Shown here piece after piece: positions 36,815-46,758 of a stretch of DNA of 64,000 nucleotides. Origin of the DNA: Clostridioides difficile CD160 (GTDB lineage Bacteria; Bacillota; Clostridia; Peptostreptococcales; Peptostreptococcaceae); assembly GCF_000449425.2 (NCBI RefSeq), contig NZ_AVHW01000096.1, forward strand, positions 62,001 through 126,000, in the 5' to 3' direction. The position numbers and the translations under genes were made by a program. Below the pieces are notes generated by a model. The model saw only the letters and a program-made list of their open reading frames with translations, had not been told where the DNA came from and ran no database searches. Each line of letters starts with the position of its first letter. Within the stretch, counting starts at the first letter, position 1.

Positions 36815-38032
36815 ATGAGAAACTGTATTATTGCTCAATCTGGAGGCCCTACAGCTGTTATCAATGCTTCTGCCATTGGTATTTATGAAAAGAACTTAGA
36901 AACTAAATACTTTTATAAAGTGTATTTTGGTATCAATGGAATCGAAGGTATATTAAATAAGAATATAGTAGATTCAGAATATTTAAATAAGGAAGACGTA
37001 CTAAATTTAAAACAAACCCCCTCTTCTGGTCTTGGTTCATGTAGGTATAAGCTAGCTGATTATAAAATAAATTCTTATGATTATGACAGAGTTATAAATA
37101 TACTAGATGAGTATGAAATAGATACATTATTTTACATAGGTGGAAACGACTCTATGGACACAGTCATGAAATTTTCTCAATACTGTAAAAACACTACTTG
37201 TAAAATAAAGTTTATAGGAATTCCCAAAACAATAGATAATGATTTATTGGGAACTGATAACTGTCCTGGATTTGGTTCCGCTGCAAAGCTTATTTCTACA
37301 CTAATAATGGAAACTTACTTAGATTTTTCTATATATAAAAATAATGGAATATTCATACTTGAAACTATGGGTAGAGATACTGGCTGGTTAGCCGCTTCTT
37401 CTGCACTGGCTAGACTCAATGACGACAATCCACTAGTTGATTTAATATACCTTCCAGAAATTGAATTCTATGAAGATAAGTTTGTAGAAGATGTTAGAAG
37501 AGTATTTAAAGAAAAAAATAAGGTTTATATAGTTGCATCAGAAGGTATAAGAGATAAATATGGAAACTTTATATGTGAGCAAAAAACTTCTACTCATGAT
37601 AAATTTGGTCATTCTCAATTAGGTGGAGTAAGTAACTATCTAAAGGACCTTATAGTATCATCATCAATTACAACAAGAGTAAAAACTTTAGAACTTGGCG
37701 TAATACAAAGATGTGCTATACATTTAGCTGCAGATACTGACTTAAGACAAGCTGCTGAAGTTGGTGCACATGGATTAGAACTTTCTCAAAAAGGATATAC
37801 AGGTGTTATGGCTACTATTAATAGAATAAGTAATACTCCTTATAAGTATGAAGTTAATCATACTGATATTTCTAAAATAGCTAATAAGACAAAGTATTTC
37901 CCTATAGAGTGGATAAATAAAGAATGTAATCATGTGACTGATGATGCTTTAGATTACCTATCTCCACTTATTCAAGGTAACCCAGATATCAAATATAAAA
38001 ATGGACTACCTTCTTTCTCAGTACTTTACTAA
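36815..38032 (+). CDS. 6-phosphofructokinase family, pyrophosphate-dependent type
   Basis: A 405-residue PfkA-superfamily protein. IIAQSGGPTAVINAS is the nucleotide/PPi-binding start, and the active site is GIPKTIDNDL with catalytic Asp141. Two positions known to separate donors point to pyrophosphate: Asp at the second acidic position of the GGND loop (Asp112) and Lys138 in PKTIDND, where ATP enzymes have Gly at both. The first acidic residue of that loop is Asn111 rather than Asp, which is odd. METMGRDTGWLAA binds the sugar phosphate. GGGGAG precedes the ATG. The substrate may be fructose-6-phosphate or a related ketose phosphate made by the divergent epimerase. Confidence 0.88.
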   Translation: MRNCIIAQSGGPTAVINASAIGIYEKNLETKYFYKVYFGINGIEGILNKNIVDSEYLNKEDVLNLKQTPSSGLGSCRYKLADYKINSYDYDRVINILDEYEIDTLFYIGGNDSMDTVMKFSQYCKNTTCKIKFIGIPKTIDNDLLGTDNCPGFGSAAKLISTLIMETYLDFSIYKNNGIFILETMGRDTGWLAASSALARLNDDNPLVDLIYLPEIEFYEDKFVEDVRRVFKEKNKVYIVASEGIRDKYGNFICEQKTSTHDKFGHSQLGGVSNYLKDLIVSSSITTRVKTLELGVIQRCAIHLAADTDLRQAAEVGAHGLELSQKGYTGVMATINRISNTPYKYEVNHTDISKIANKTKYFPIEWINKECNHVTDDALDYLSPLIQGNPDIKYKNGLPSFSVLY

Positions 38033-38083
38033 ACAATCGTCAAGATGTGGAATATATTCAATAGACTCACATTTGAATACACA

Positions 38084-38128
38084 AGGGACTGTCACGCTAA
38101 CAATTATAAATCGTTATTTGACAGCCCC
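38084..38128 (+). terminator. stem-loop after the phosphofructokinase gene
   Basis: AGGGACTGTCA pairs with TTGACAGCCCCT with small bulges, plus an inner TAAC/GTTA pair, about 50 bases after the stop. The loop is large and no U-tract follows, so it may protect or fold the mRNA end rather than terminate well. Confidence 0.45.
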
Positions 38129-38230
38129 TCCATGGATTTCAATGGTAGATACAATTCCAAGGAATAGTATCCTCAATTAAATTTCGACAAAATTTTTCTA
38201 ACATTCTTAATCAACTCACTATACTTTAAT

Positions 38231-39406
38231 TTATCTACTATCATGTATAACCTGTAATATTATATCAGCTGCTTTTTTTGAACCTCCTGCATCATAAAAG
38301 CTTTTTGAGAGTCTATTTGCATTTTGTTTGTATTCACTGTCATTCATAACTTGAAATACTGCATCCTTAATATATTCTGTATTATTTTCTTTTAACATAA
38401 GTCCTGCCCCAAAATCAGCAACTCTATTAGCTACCATTCTCTGCTCTGAATGTTGTGGAAATAATACCATGGGTACTCCATAATATAAACTTTCATTAAC
38501 ACTATTCATTCCACAATGAGTAATAAACACATCAGCTTCTTGAAGTATGATAATCTGTTCAACACTATTTTCAACCTTAAAATTATTTGGTATATGTCCT
38601 AAATTTTTAATATCAGTATTTCGACCCACAGACATAATTACATTAACATCATAATCTTTAAATGCACTTATACAGTTTTCATAGAATTCAATATTTTTAT
38701 TATTAATTGTACCAAGTGAAATATATATTAGTTTTTTCTTTCTCTCTTTAGATTCGACAATCACCTTTGATATTGATGGTCCTACAAAAGAATACTTACT
38801 AGAAAAAGTTTCTACCCTCGGTTGAAATTCTTTTGATGTATATACAATAGTATTCACATCGTTATCATTAGAAACTATAGAAATAAAATTTTTTACCTTA
38901 TATCCTTTTTTTCGTAAGAGCTTTACTTTTTTATTAATGCGTCGCATACCAAAAATCATACGAATAATTTCACTAAAACTTTGCTTCATCATTTTTGCTG
39001 TATATTTATTAATTGCAAAAGTTGTTGTGGAGCATATATATGGAATATTAAGTTTTTGTGCAAACAACTTTCCCCAAAAACTTAATGAATCTGATACAAT
39101 ACAATCTGGATTAAAATCTTTAAGTTCTGTACAAACTTTTACATCAAAAGATATCGTAGTATCTACAATCATCTCAATTAATCCAGCAAAATCCTTGCCT
39201 ATTTTGCTCTCATCTCCAGGGTGTAATTCTGGAAGATACTTATCACAGCAAATAAATTTTGCTCCCGCACCCTCAATTTTATCTTTGAATTCTTTAAAAG
39301 AATAATACCATACTTCATTACCTCTACTTACCAATTCACGAACTACTTCAATCGTAGGATTAGTATGACCATATGCTGGAATACTGAAAAATACTACTTT
39401 ACTCAT
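38231..39406 (-). CDS. UGT-type (macrolide-like) glycosyltransferase
   Basis: A 391-residue GT1-family enzyme that transfers a nucleotide-activated sugar to a small lipophilic acceptor. The N-terminus KVVFFSIPAYGHTNPTIEVV is the acceptor-domain signature with His13-like catalytic base, and HCGMNSVNESLYYGVPMVLFPQHSEQ is the C-terminal nucleotide-sugar box. Homologues inactivate macrolides or decorate lipids and natural products; the acceptor is unknown. AGGAGG precedes the ATG. It lies 33 bases downstream of an XRE-AbrB regulator on the same strand and is probably controlled by it. Confidence 0.9.
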   Translation of the reverse strand: MSKVVFFSIPAYGHTNPTIEVVRELVSRGNEVWYYSFKEFKDKIEGAGAKFICCDKYLPELHPGDESKIGKDFAGLIEMIVDTTISFDVKVCTELKDFNPDCIVSDSLSFWGKLFAQKLNIPYICSTTTFAINKYTAKMMKQSFSEIIRMIFGMRRINKKVKLLRKKGYKVKNFISIVSNDNDVNTIVYTSKEFQPRVETFSSKYSFVGPSISKVIVESKERKKKLIYISLGTINNKNIEFYENCISAFKDYDVNVIMSVGRNTDIKNLGHIPNNFKVENSVEQIIILQEADVFITHCGMNSVNESLYYGVPMVLFPQHSEQRMVANRVADFGAGLMLKENNTEYIKDAVFQVMNDSEYKQNANRLSKSFYDAGGSKKAADIILQVIHDSR

Positions 39407-39439
39407 ATTTTAATCCTCCTTTTACAATCTTTCTAGAAC

Positions 39440-39865
39440 TCACTCTTCTTTACTTACCACTCCTATACTACCTACAAAATTTATCAAATCACGTTGATGA
39501 ACAATTCCTAATCCTCTATCTTCATCTCCAAGTATCAATAATTTATCTCCTGCATTTATATTAAATATATCTCTGGCTTCTTTTGGAATAACAATCTGAC
39601 CACGTTCACCAACTATGACAGCTCCAAAGAAAAATTTTCCTTTAGGTGGTACTATAATACCTGTTTTTTCTTCCGAATGATTAACTAAGTCATCTAGTTT
39701 GACATTGTACAATTTTGTAAGTTTAATGCAACTATCTATATCTGGAGTAGATTCTCCACTTTCCCATTTTGCTACTGATTGCCTAGAGACATCAAGCTTT
39801 TCAGCTATCTCTTCTTGTGTGTACTGGTGTATTTTTCTTAGTCTTTTCAAATTCGTATTAATCAT
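39440..39865 (-). CDS. XRE helix-turn-helix fused to a SpoVT/AbrB-like domain
   Basis: A 141-residue regulator. Residues about 1-60 are an XRE helix-turn-helix (YTQEEIAEKLDVSRQSVAKWESG). Residues about 80-125 form a SpoVT-AbrB swapped-hairpin DNA-binding motif (IVGERGQIVIPKEARDIFNINAGDKLLILGD). Two DNA-binding modules in one short protein is an uncommon arrangement. A frame with ATG at 39874 abuts GGAGGT with no spacing, so the ATG at 39865, nine bases away from it, is the likely start. The glycosyltransferase follows on the same transcript. Confidence 0.85.
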   Translation of the reverse strand: MINTNLKRLRKIHQYTQEEIAEKLDVSRQSVAKWESGESTPDIDSCIKLTKLYNVKLDDLVNHSEEKTGIIVPPKGKFFFGAVIVGERGQIVIPKEARDIFNINAGDKLLILGDEDRGLGIVHQRDLINFVGSIGVVSKEE

Positions 39866-40003
39866 ATTTTTCATACCTCCTATATTTATAGTATTGGATT
39901 TATCACTTAAATTCTATCACCTAATCTTAACATTAATGTGTATACTTATATACATTTAGCTAACATATCTTCTTAAATTATAATTAGTTAGACAATAAAT
40001 ATT

Positions 40004-40059
40004 TAGTCATGATATTATTATGTATAATAGTAAAGAGAGAAATAGTTTTATCATGACTA
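40004..40059. promoter_or_regulatory. inverted repeat flanking a promoter
   Basis: TAGTCATGATA (40004-40014) and its exact complement TATCATGACTA (40049-40059) flank a TATAAT at about 40023-40028. This sits about 70-120 bases before the regulator start, in the position expected for autoregulation. Confidence 0.5.
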
Positions 40060-40126
40060 GAAAAAGTAAAAATTATATAGAGGATTTAATATGAAATAAT
40101 TATACTAATTGAAAAGGAAGTAATAT

Positions 40127-41452
40127 ATGAAAATAGCAATCATAACAACAGAATTTTTAAAAGATTTTGTAGAGAATTCTATAAAAAAGTTAAATATTAA
40201 TGCAGAAATTGAAATATATATTTATAAAGATTTTTCTCATGTTGGAGATTTGTATCTAGAAATCGAAGATAAATTTGATGGATTTGCAGTTAGTGGTCCT
40301 ATTCCTAAGGAAGCTATTACAAAAAAGGCTGGGACTATAAAAAAACCTTTAGTTGATTTTGGTACTGATTTACAAAGTTACTATGATATGTTTCTAAAGC
40401 TTATTTTCAAATATAATACATTAGATTTTTCTAGAGCATACTTTGACCTAATGGATTGGGCAGATAATCCAAAAGACATCTCATATTATTTATCAAATGG
40501 TACATTTGGAGACTTAATGAATAGTATTAATAGAAATGCGTCTAAAATGAGTTTATCTGATATAGCAAAACTTGAAAAAAATATTGCAAAAAAACATATT
40601 AATTTATGGAATGAAGGTAAAATTGATTTTTCTACTACTCGTTTCAGTAGTATTGTTCCTATGTTACAAGATGCAGGAGTAAATTTTCATTTCATATACC
40701 CTGATATAGGTTTATTAAAAAGTACTTTTAACAACTTAATAAAAGATATTCATTTACATAGAATGAAGGGAAATCAACCAAGTGTAATATATATAACAGT
40801 TAAAGATACAAATTATGATGATTATATTTTAGACCAAGTTTATAAAATATTAAATAGTATAAAAAAAGATAAATTAACCGATTTTATAATTGAAAAAAAT
40901 AGTAATTCTTTTAAAATCTTCACTAAATGTGAAACTATTAAATCATTAACTAAAAATTTTACTACGTGTTATATAAAAGAATCTATTGAAAATAGTATTG
41001 ATATTAAGGTATGTGTTGGATATGGAATTGGTAATGATATAAAACAAGCTATGTCTAGTGCAATAAGTGCTAATAAGGAGTCTAAAATAAACCCTTTAAA
41101 CTACAGTTTCTTAGTTAATGAAAATTATGAGACAGTAGGGCCTTTATTATCTGATAAGCTACTTACTGTTTCAAATAAAGTGACTCCACACATAAATACA
41201 ATTGCTAAAAATTCTAAACTTTCTACTCTTACTATTCAAAAGATTATATCCGTTACTGAAATCCTACAAAGAGATGAAGTTACTCCTAAGGAATTATCTT
41301 CTTGTTTAAATGTAACAGTAAGAACTGCCAATAGATTTCTAAGTAGTCTATTAAAGTCTGGAAATGCTACTATATTATATGAAAAACAAAACTCAACAAA
41401 AGGTAGACCTGAAAGGGTATACAAATTATTTATATCAGAAAATGAGTATTAA
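40127..41452 (+). CDS. putative transcriptional regulator with C-terminal winged helix
   Basis: A 441-residue soluble protein I do not recognise by name. The N-terminal third (MKIAIITTEFLKDFVENSI and FDGFAVSGPIPKEAI) resembles a periplasmic-binding or PrpR-N-like sensory fold. The middle includes IKVCVGYGIGNDIKQAMSSA, reminiscent of degenerate GGDEF-like domains in PucR/CdaR regulators. The last 70 residues (VTPKELSSCLNVTVRTANRFLSSLL and STKGRPERVYKL) form a helix-turn-helix and wing. It converges with the AbgB-like and DUF3100 genes, whose expression it may control. Function is inferred from architecture only. GGAAG precedes the ATG. Confidence 0.6.
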   Translation: MKIAIITTEFLKDFVENSIKKLNINAEIEIYIYKDFSHVGDLYLEIEDKFDGFAVSGPIPKEAITKKAGTIKKPLVDFGTDLQSYYDMFLKLIFKYNTLDFSRAYFDLMDWADNPKDISYYLSNGTFGDLMNSINRNASKMSLSDIAKLEKNIAKKHINLWNEGKIDFSTTRFSSIVPMLQDAGVNFHFIYPDIGLLKSTFNNLIKDIHLHRMKGNQPSVIYITVKDTNYDDYILDQVYKILNSIKKDKLTDFIIEKNSNSFKIFTKCETIKSLTKNFTTCYIKESIENSIDIKVCVGYGIGNDIKQAMSSAISANKESKINPLNYSFLVNENYETVGPLLSDKLLTVSNKVTPHINTIAKNSKLSTLTIQKIISVTEILQRDEVTPKELSSCLNVTVRTANRFLSSLLKSGNATILYEKQNSTKGRPERVYKLFISENEY

Positions 41453-41512
41453 AATATAGAATGCATAAAAATATTTTATATTTGAATGATAAATAAAATT
41501 ATATAATTTTTT

Positions 41513-41554
41513 AAAAGGTATATCTTAAAAACACAAATATAAGATATACCTTTT
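41513..41554. terminator. bidirectional terminator between convergent genes
   Basis: A perfect 15-bp stem (AAAAGGTATATCTTA and its complement at 41513-41527 and 41540-41554) with T-rich flanks on both strands lies between the regulator and the AbgB-like gene. Confidence 0.8.
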
Positions 41555-41655
41555 GTAGTATTTATAATCAAACAACCAACAAAATTTCACGTTTTTTATA
41601 AGTATATAAACTAGTATAAAAATTATAATTCTATATTTTGAACTTTACATCTCTT

Positions 41656-43035
41656 TTAAGGAGTCGGAATACCCTCTGGAATAGGGCATTTGTATGTTCT
41701 TCCATTCATAGATTTATCAAATTCTTCTTTTGCTTTTTTAGCTATTTCTGGATTATTTAATATTTTAGCTCCAAACATAGCCATAATTTTCGCTGCATAT
41801 ATCATACCTTTTTCTCCTATAGAACTTCCTGCACAGGATGTAAACTGCCAACTATGACCTGGTGCACCTAGATTTGTACATCCTGTAAAAAAGTATGCTG
41901 TTGGAACTATATGCATTACATCTCCAATATCAGTAGAGCCATAACTATTAAAGTTTGTAACATTTCCTCCACCATAATATAGATGAGTTCCTTCTGGTAA
42001 ATTATATTTACTTATCATAGACTTATATTGTTGTGGGCTTTGTCTATCTAACTCAGCTGCAAAATCCAATTCCTCTTGAGTCCAAGGCTCTTGTTTAATA
42101 TCATTCATACATTCTGATACAAGATTTGCTAAAACATGATTGTTTAAAGTATTATAGCATCCTCCTAAAAACTCTACTTCAACCTCAGTTTCAGTCATCA
42201 TTGCAGCTCCTTTTGCTACTTTTATAAGTCTTTCATATGTACTTTCTACAGCTTCTCTACTTAAAGCTCTTGTATAATACCATACTGATGCTTTATCAGG
42301 AACTATGTTAGGTGCTACGCCTCCATCTGTAATAGTGTAGTGAATTCTTACATCAGAAGTAACATGCTCTCTCAAATAATTAGCTCCTACATTAGTAAGT
42401 TCTACAGCATCTAAAGCACTTCTTCCATTTTGAGGGTCTGACCCTGCATGTGCAGTTTTTCCCTTAAAATGAAATTTTACAGAGTTAACAGCTGTTGATA
42501 TACCAACCGTAGCTTCACTAATTTTATTTGGATGGAAATTTATAGCTAAGTCTAGACCTTCAAATGCACCTCCTCTAGCCATAAATCCTTTTCCTGTTAA
42601 TTGTTCTTCTCCTGGACATGCATAAAATACTATAGTTCCACTTAAATTCTTTTCTATCATTTCTCTTTTAAGTCCTACTACTGCTCCTACATGTGCAGTA
42701 CATAATAAATTATGCCCACATCCATGACCATAAGCTCCCAGTTCAAATGCTTCTTGCTTTGTTGAAACTTTTTGATTTAAACCAGGTAATGCATCAAACT
42801 CTCCCATAAAACCTATAACTGGTTTGCCTGAACCAAAACTAGCTTTAATAGCTGTAGCTAAGCCTCCCACCCCTACTTCCACATCAAACCCTTCACTTTT
42901 TAGAAAATTTGCTGTATTTTCACATGCTTTGAACTCTTTAAATGCCTTTTCTGGATTTTTCCATATCTTCTTACTCAAATCATCAAGTTTAAATCTTTTT
43001 TCCTCTATCTCACTTATAGATATACTTCCTATCAT
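41656..43035 (-). CDS. AbgB-like M20 amidohydrolase
   Basis: A 459-residue M20D metallohydrolase resembling p-aminobenzoyl-glutamate hydrolase subunit AbgB. Motifs are GFMGEFDALPG near residue 75, GHGCGHNLLCTAHVGA near 105, CPGEEQLTGKGFM near 143, the dimerisation-domain SVKFHFKGKTAHAGSDPQNGRSALDA, and the C-terminal GAPGHSWQFTSCAGS. It is longer than the other M20D protein in the window (395 residues), as AbgB is. AGGGGG precedes the ATG. It shares a transcript with a DUF3100 transporter 33 bases upstream, making an import-and-hydrolyse pair for an N-acyl amino acid or similar compound. Confidence 0.88.
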   Translation of the reverse strand: MIGSISISEIEEKRFKLDDLSKKIWKNPEKAFKEFKACENTANFLKSEGFDVEVGVGGLATAIKASFGSGKPVIGFMGEFDALPGLNQKVSTKQEAFELGAYGHGCGHNLLCTAHVGAVVGLKREMIEKNLSGTIVFYACPGEEQLTGKGFMARGGAFEGLDLAINFHPNKISEATVGISTAVNSVKFHFKGKTAHAGSDPQNGRSALDAVELTNVGANYLREHVTSDVRIHYTITDGGVAPNIVPDKASVWYYTRALSREAVESTYERLIKVAKGAAMMTETEVEVEFLGGCYNTLNNHVLANLVSECMNDIKQEPWTQEELDFAAELDRQSPQQYKSMISKYNLPEGTHLYYGGGNVTNFNSYGSTDIGDVMHIVPTAYFFTGCTNLGAPGHSWQFTSCAGSSIGEKGMIYAAKIMAMFGAKILNNPEIAKKAKEEFDKSMNGRTYKCPIPEGIPTP

Positions 43036-43067
43036 TATTTCATACCCCCTATAAATCTATTTTAATA

Positions 43068-44276
43068 TTAACCAAATATAAGTGGACCTATTATACTAGC
43101 AAATGCCACTGAGGCAATAGTAACTGTAACAAATCCCCCTATAATCATCTTTGGCAATAAATAATCTGTTGCCCTTTGTTTTTCTTCTAAAGTGCCTTCC
43201 ATAGCATCAATACCTTCATTAGAAATTATCTGTGTTGCTGGATAAGCAAGCATACAAGTTACACCAATTGCAGCTGACATTCTTGGAGAATATCCTAATA
43301 ATTTTCCTACGATTGCAGTAAAGAGTATGATAAATACAGCTCCTACAACAAGTATTCCTACAGTTGGAACAATCATTGAAAACAATGCAGTTGGAGTTAC
43401 CTTAGCAAGTCCTCCAGGTAACATTAACATACAACCAAACATTATAATCCCATTAGATTGAGATTTATCTAAAATTCCTTTTTCTAAAAATCCTATTCTT
43501 GTAAAAATTAATCCCACTAACAAACATGCTATATTGGGATTTAAATAATAATTTGCAGGAGTAAAACCTGGTATTATAGTAGCCAATCCTACAAAGTTAC
43601 CAATCATAGCAACAAATGAAAGTTTTGCAAGATATACTAAAGTAGACGATTTTTTACCTGATTCTTCTTTAAAAATCCTCATACTTGGAAGCTTAAAATC
43701 ACTTTTTGATTCATCTTTTAAGAAATCTCCTTTATCTCTTTTAAATTTTAGTTCTTTATTTATACAATATGTAGTTATTGGAATACCAAAGAATTTTTGA
43801 AATGATAATACTAGAATTACAAATGCTGCAAGTTCAGGTCTATTTGCTGCTTCTGCAACAGTTGTTACAATAATACCAGCAACAGTAGAACCTGCTATTG
43901 GAGGTGCTGCTATTAAAGCATACTCTCTACCAAATAACATACTACCCACTGTTAAACAGCCAACCCCTATTCCTACAATACCTACTAATGCAATTACAAC
44001 CGTTTTCCATTCATGACATAAGTCTTCAAGATTTATAAGTGTCCCTAGGTTAGTTATTAATAAAGCTATACCAAAGTTACTCATTGCAGCTAATATGCCT
44101 GATGCTCCTGTAATGTCTTTTGGTAGAATATTTGTCCAAAATCCTATTAAAAATATAATACATACAAATAGCAATGTTGAAATTGCACCTTTTGTTTTCT
44201 TAGATAAAAACTCACTAAAAGCATAAATCATTACACATACAGTAAAGCAAGTAAGTGGATTCCAAAAATTTTCCAT
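43068..44276 (-). CDS. DUF3100-family membrane protein, candidate transporter
   Basis: A 402-residue polytopic membrane protein with ten or more hydrophobic segments. The family pattern is visible as FGIALLITNLGTLINLEDL, APPIAGSTVAGIIVTTVAEAANRPELAAF and MSAAIGVTCMLAYPATQIISNEG. DUF3100 proteins are commonly next to M20 hydrolases, and a transport role is inferred from this. AGGAGG eight bases before the ATG at 44276 selects that start over a frame reaching 44312. It is the first gene of a two-gene operon with the AbgB-like enzyme. Confidence 0.8.
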   Translation of the reverse strand: MENFWNPLTCFTVCVMIYAFSEFLSKKTKGAISTLLFVCIIFLIGFWTNILPKDITGASGILAAMSNFGIALLITNLGTLINLEDLCHEWKTVVIALVGIVGIGVGCLTVGSMLFGREYALIAAPPIAGSTVAGIIVTTVAEAANRPELAAFVILVLSFQKFFGIPITTYCINKELKFKRDKGDFLKDESKSDFKLPSMRIFKEESGKKSSTLVYLAKLSFVAMIGNFVGLATIIPGFTPANYYLNPNIACLLVGLIFTRIGFLEKGILDKSQSNGIIMFGCMLMLPGGLAKVTPTALFSMIVPTVGILVVGAVFIILFTAIVGKLLGYSPRMSAAIGVTCMLAYPATQIISNEGIDAMEGTLEEKQRATDYLLPKMIIGGFVTVTIASVAFASIIGPLIFG

Positions 44277-44458
44277 TGTTGTTTCCTCCTGAATATAATA
44301 ATTTTTTATCAATAAAACAATAATTATAAAATGTATATACTGTAGTTATTTTAACTACAAATAGTACAGCTTGATATTTCTTGTTTTTTATACGTCTCAA
44401 ATTATTCTTAAAATACTTAAATAAAGACAACTAGAGTTAACTTTTAAATATTAACCAT

Positions 44459-44558
44459 ATTTATTAATTTGCTAGATTTCTTTTAAGTGTTTCGCTTTCT
44501 TCATCACTATTTATTAATTTACTAGACTTCTTTTAAGTATTTAACTTTCTGCATCATT
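44459..44558. repeat. two-copy 50-bp tandem repeat
   Basis: Two adjacent 50-base units share TTATTAATTTNCTAGANTTC and TTTTAAGT, with about seven differences. The divergence shows the duplication is not recent. Confidence 0.75.
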
Positions 44559-45221
44559 GTATAAATACAAAATTATACTACAATCAGCTTCAATTTTAAT
44601 ATACATGTTAGAATACTTATATTAATTTAAATATTGAATATGTAATTTACGTTGTATATACGTCTTAAATTATTCCTAAAATATCTAATATAAATTAATA
44701 ACATGTACATCATCACAGTTAAAACATATATTATTTCAATTCTTAAATTTAAACCTTCCTTTTGGTGCAAATTCTATCTGCTAGTACATCCCCCCCCTCA
44801 TTTATAAATTAGACTATCTCTAGAGACTTTAGAAATCATATGTCCAAAAACAAAAATTATTTATCATATTAAATCAATGATGAACTATATAGACATAGTA
44901 GTCCTAAATTATTCTTAAAATAAAAATAAAAAAATTTATTAAGTTCTAAAGTCACTAGTTTTTATTTTGTCAAACTATTCTTGATATAAATTATAATTTC
45001 AAACGTTATATTTGTCAATATATTCTGACAATAAATCGTAAATTTATAGTTTTATATAGTAAATAAATCATATTAGGAACGTGTACATCTCTTTACTTAA
45101 ACAAAACCATAAAAGTGCCCATCCCTTTCATTGTCATAATGTTTAATACTTTAATTATCACAATTCATTATATTTTAAACGAATATTAAGCCTATAAGAC
45201 CGAATACTTTTACTATACATA

Positions 45222-45294
45222 AAAATGTGTACCTCCAGTTATAGTAGATTTAATTTCTTTAATTACCACCATATTTAGGAGAGTACACATTTTA
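45222..45294 (-). terminator. terminator after the intact GH1 gene
   Basis: AAAATGTGTAC pairs with GTACACATTTT, extended by CTCC/GGAG, around a loop of about 40 bases. A T-run follows on the minus strand. It starts only three bases past the GH1 stop. Confidence 0.65.
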
Positions 45295-45296
45295 TT

Positions 45297-46751
<1,455 letters not shown>

Positions 46752-46758
46752 CTAAAAT

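Larger units (their letters stand above)
44277..45296. other. 1-kb gene-free region with degenerate repeats
   Basis: No convincing gene on either strand. It contains a 50-bp tandem duplication (44459-44558). A motif near TACGTCTNAAATTATTC also recurs three times (44391, 44659 and 44899), spaced 268 and 240 bases, followed each time by A/T-rich sequence. A C-run occurs near 44790. It may be the remains of lost genes or an old intergenic expansion. The terminator of the GH1 gene closes its right end. Confidence 0.5.

Noticed and set aside
44215-44430. 71-codon minus-strand frame upstream of the DUF3100 gene
   Set aside because: It overlaps the transporter start in another frame and has no plausible translation signal.
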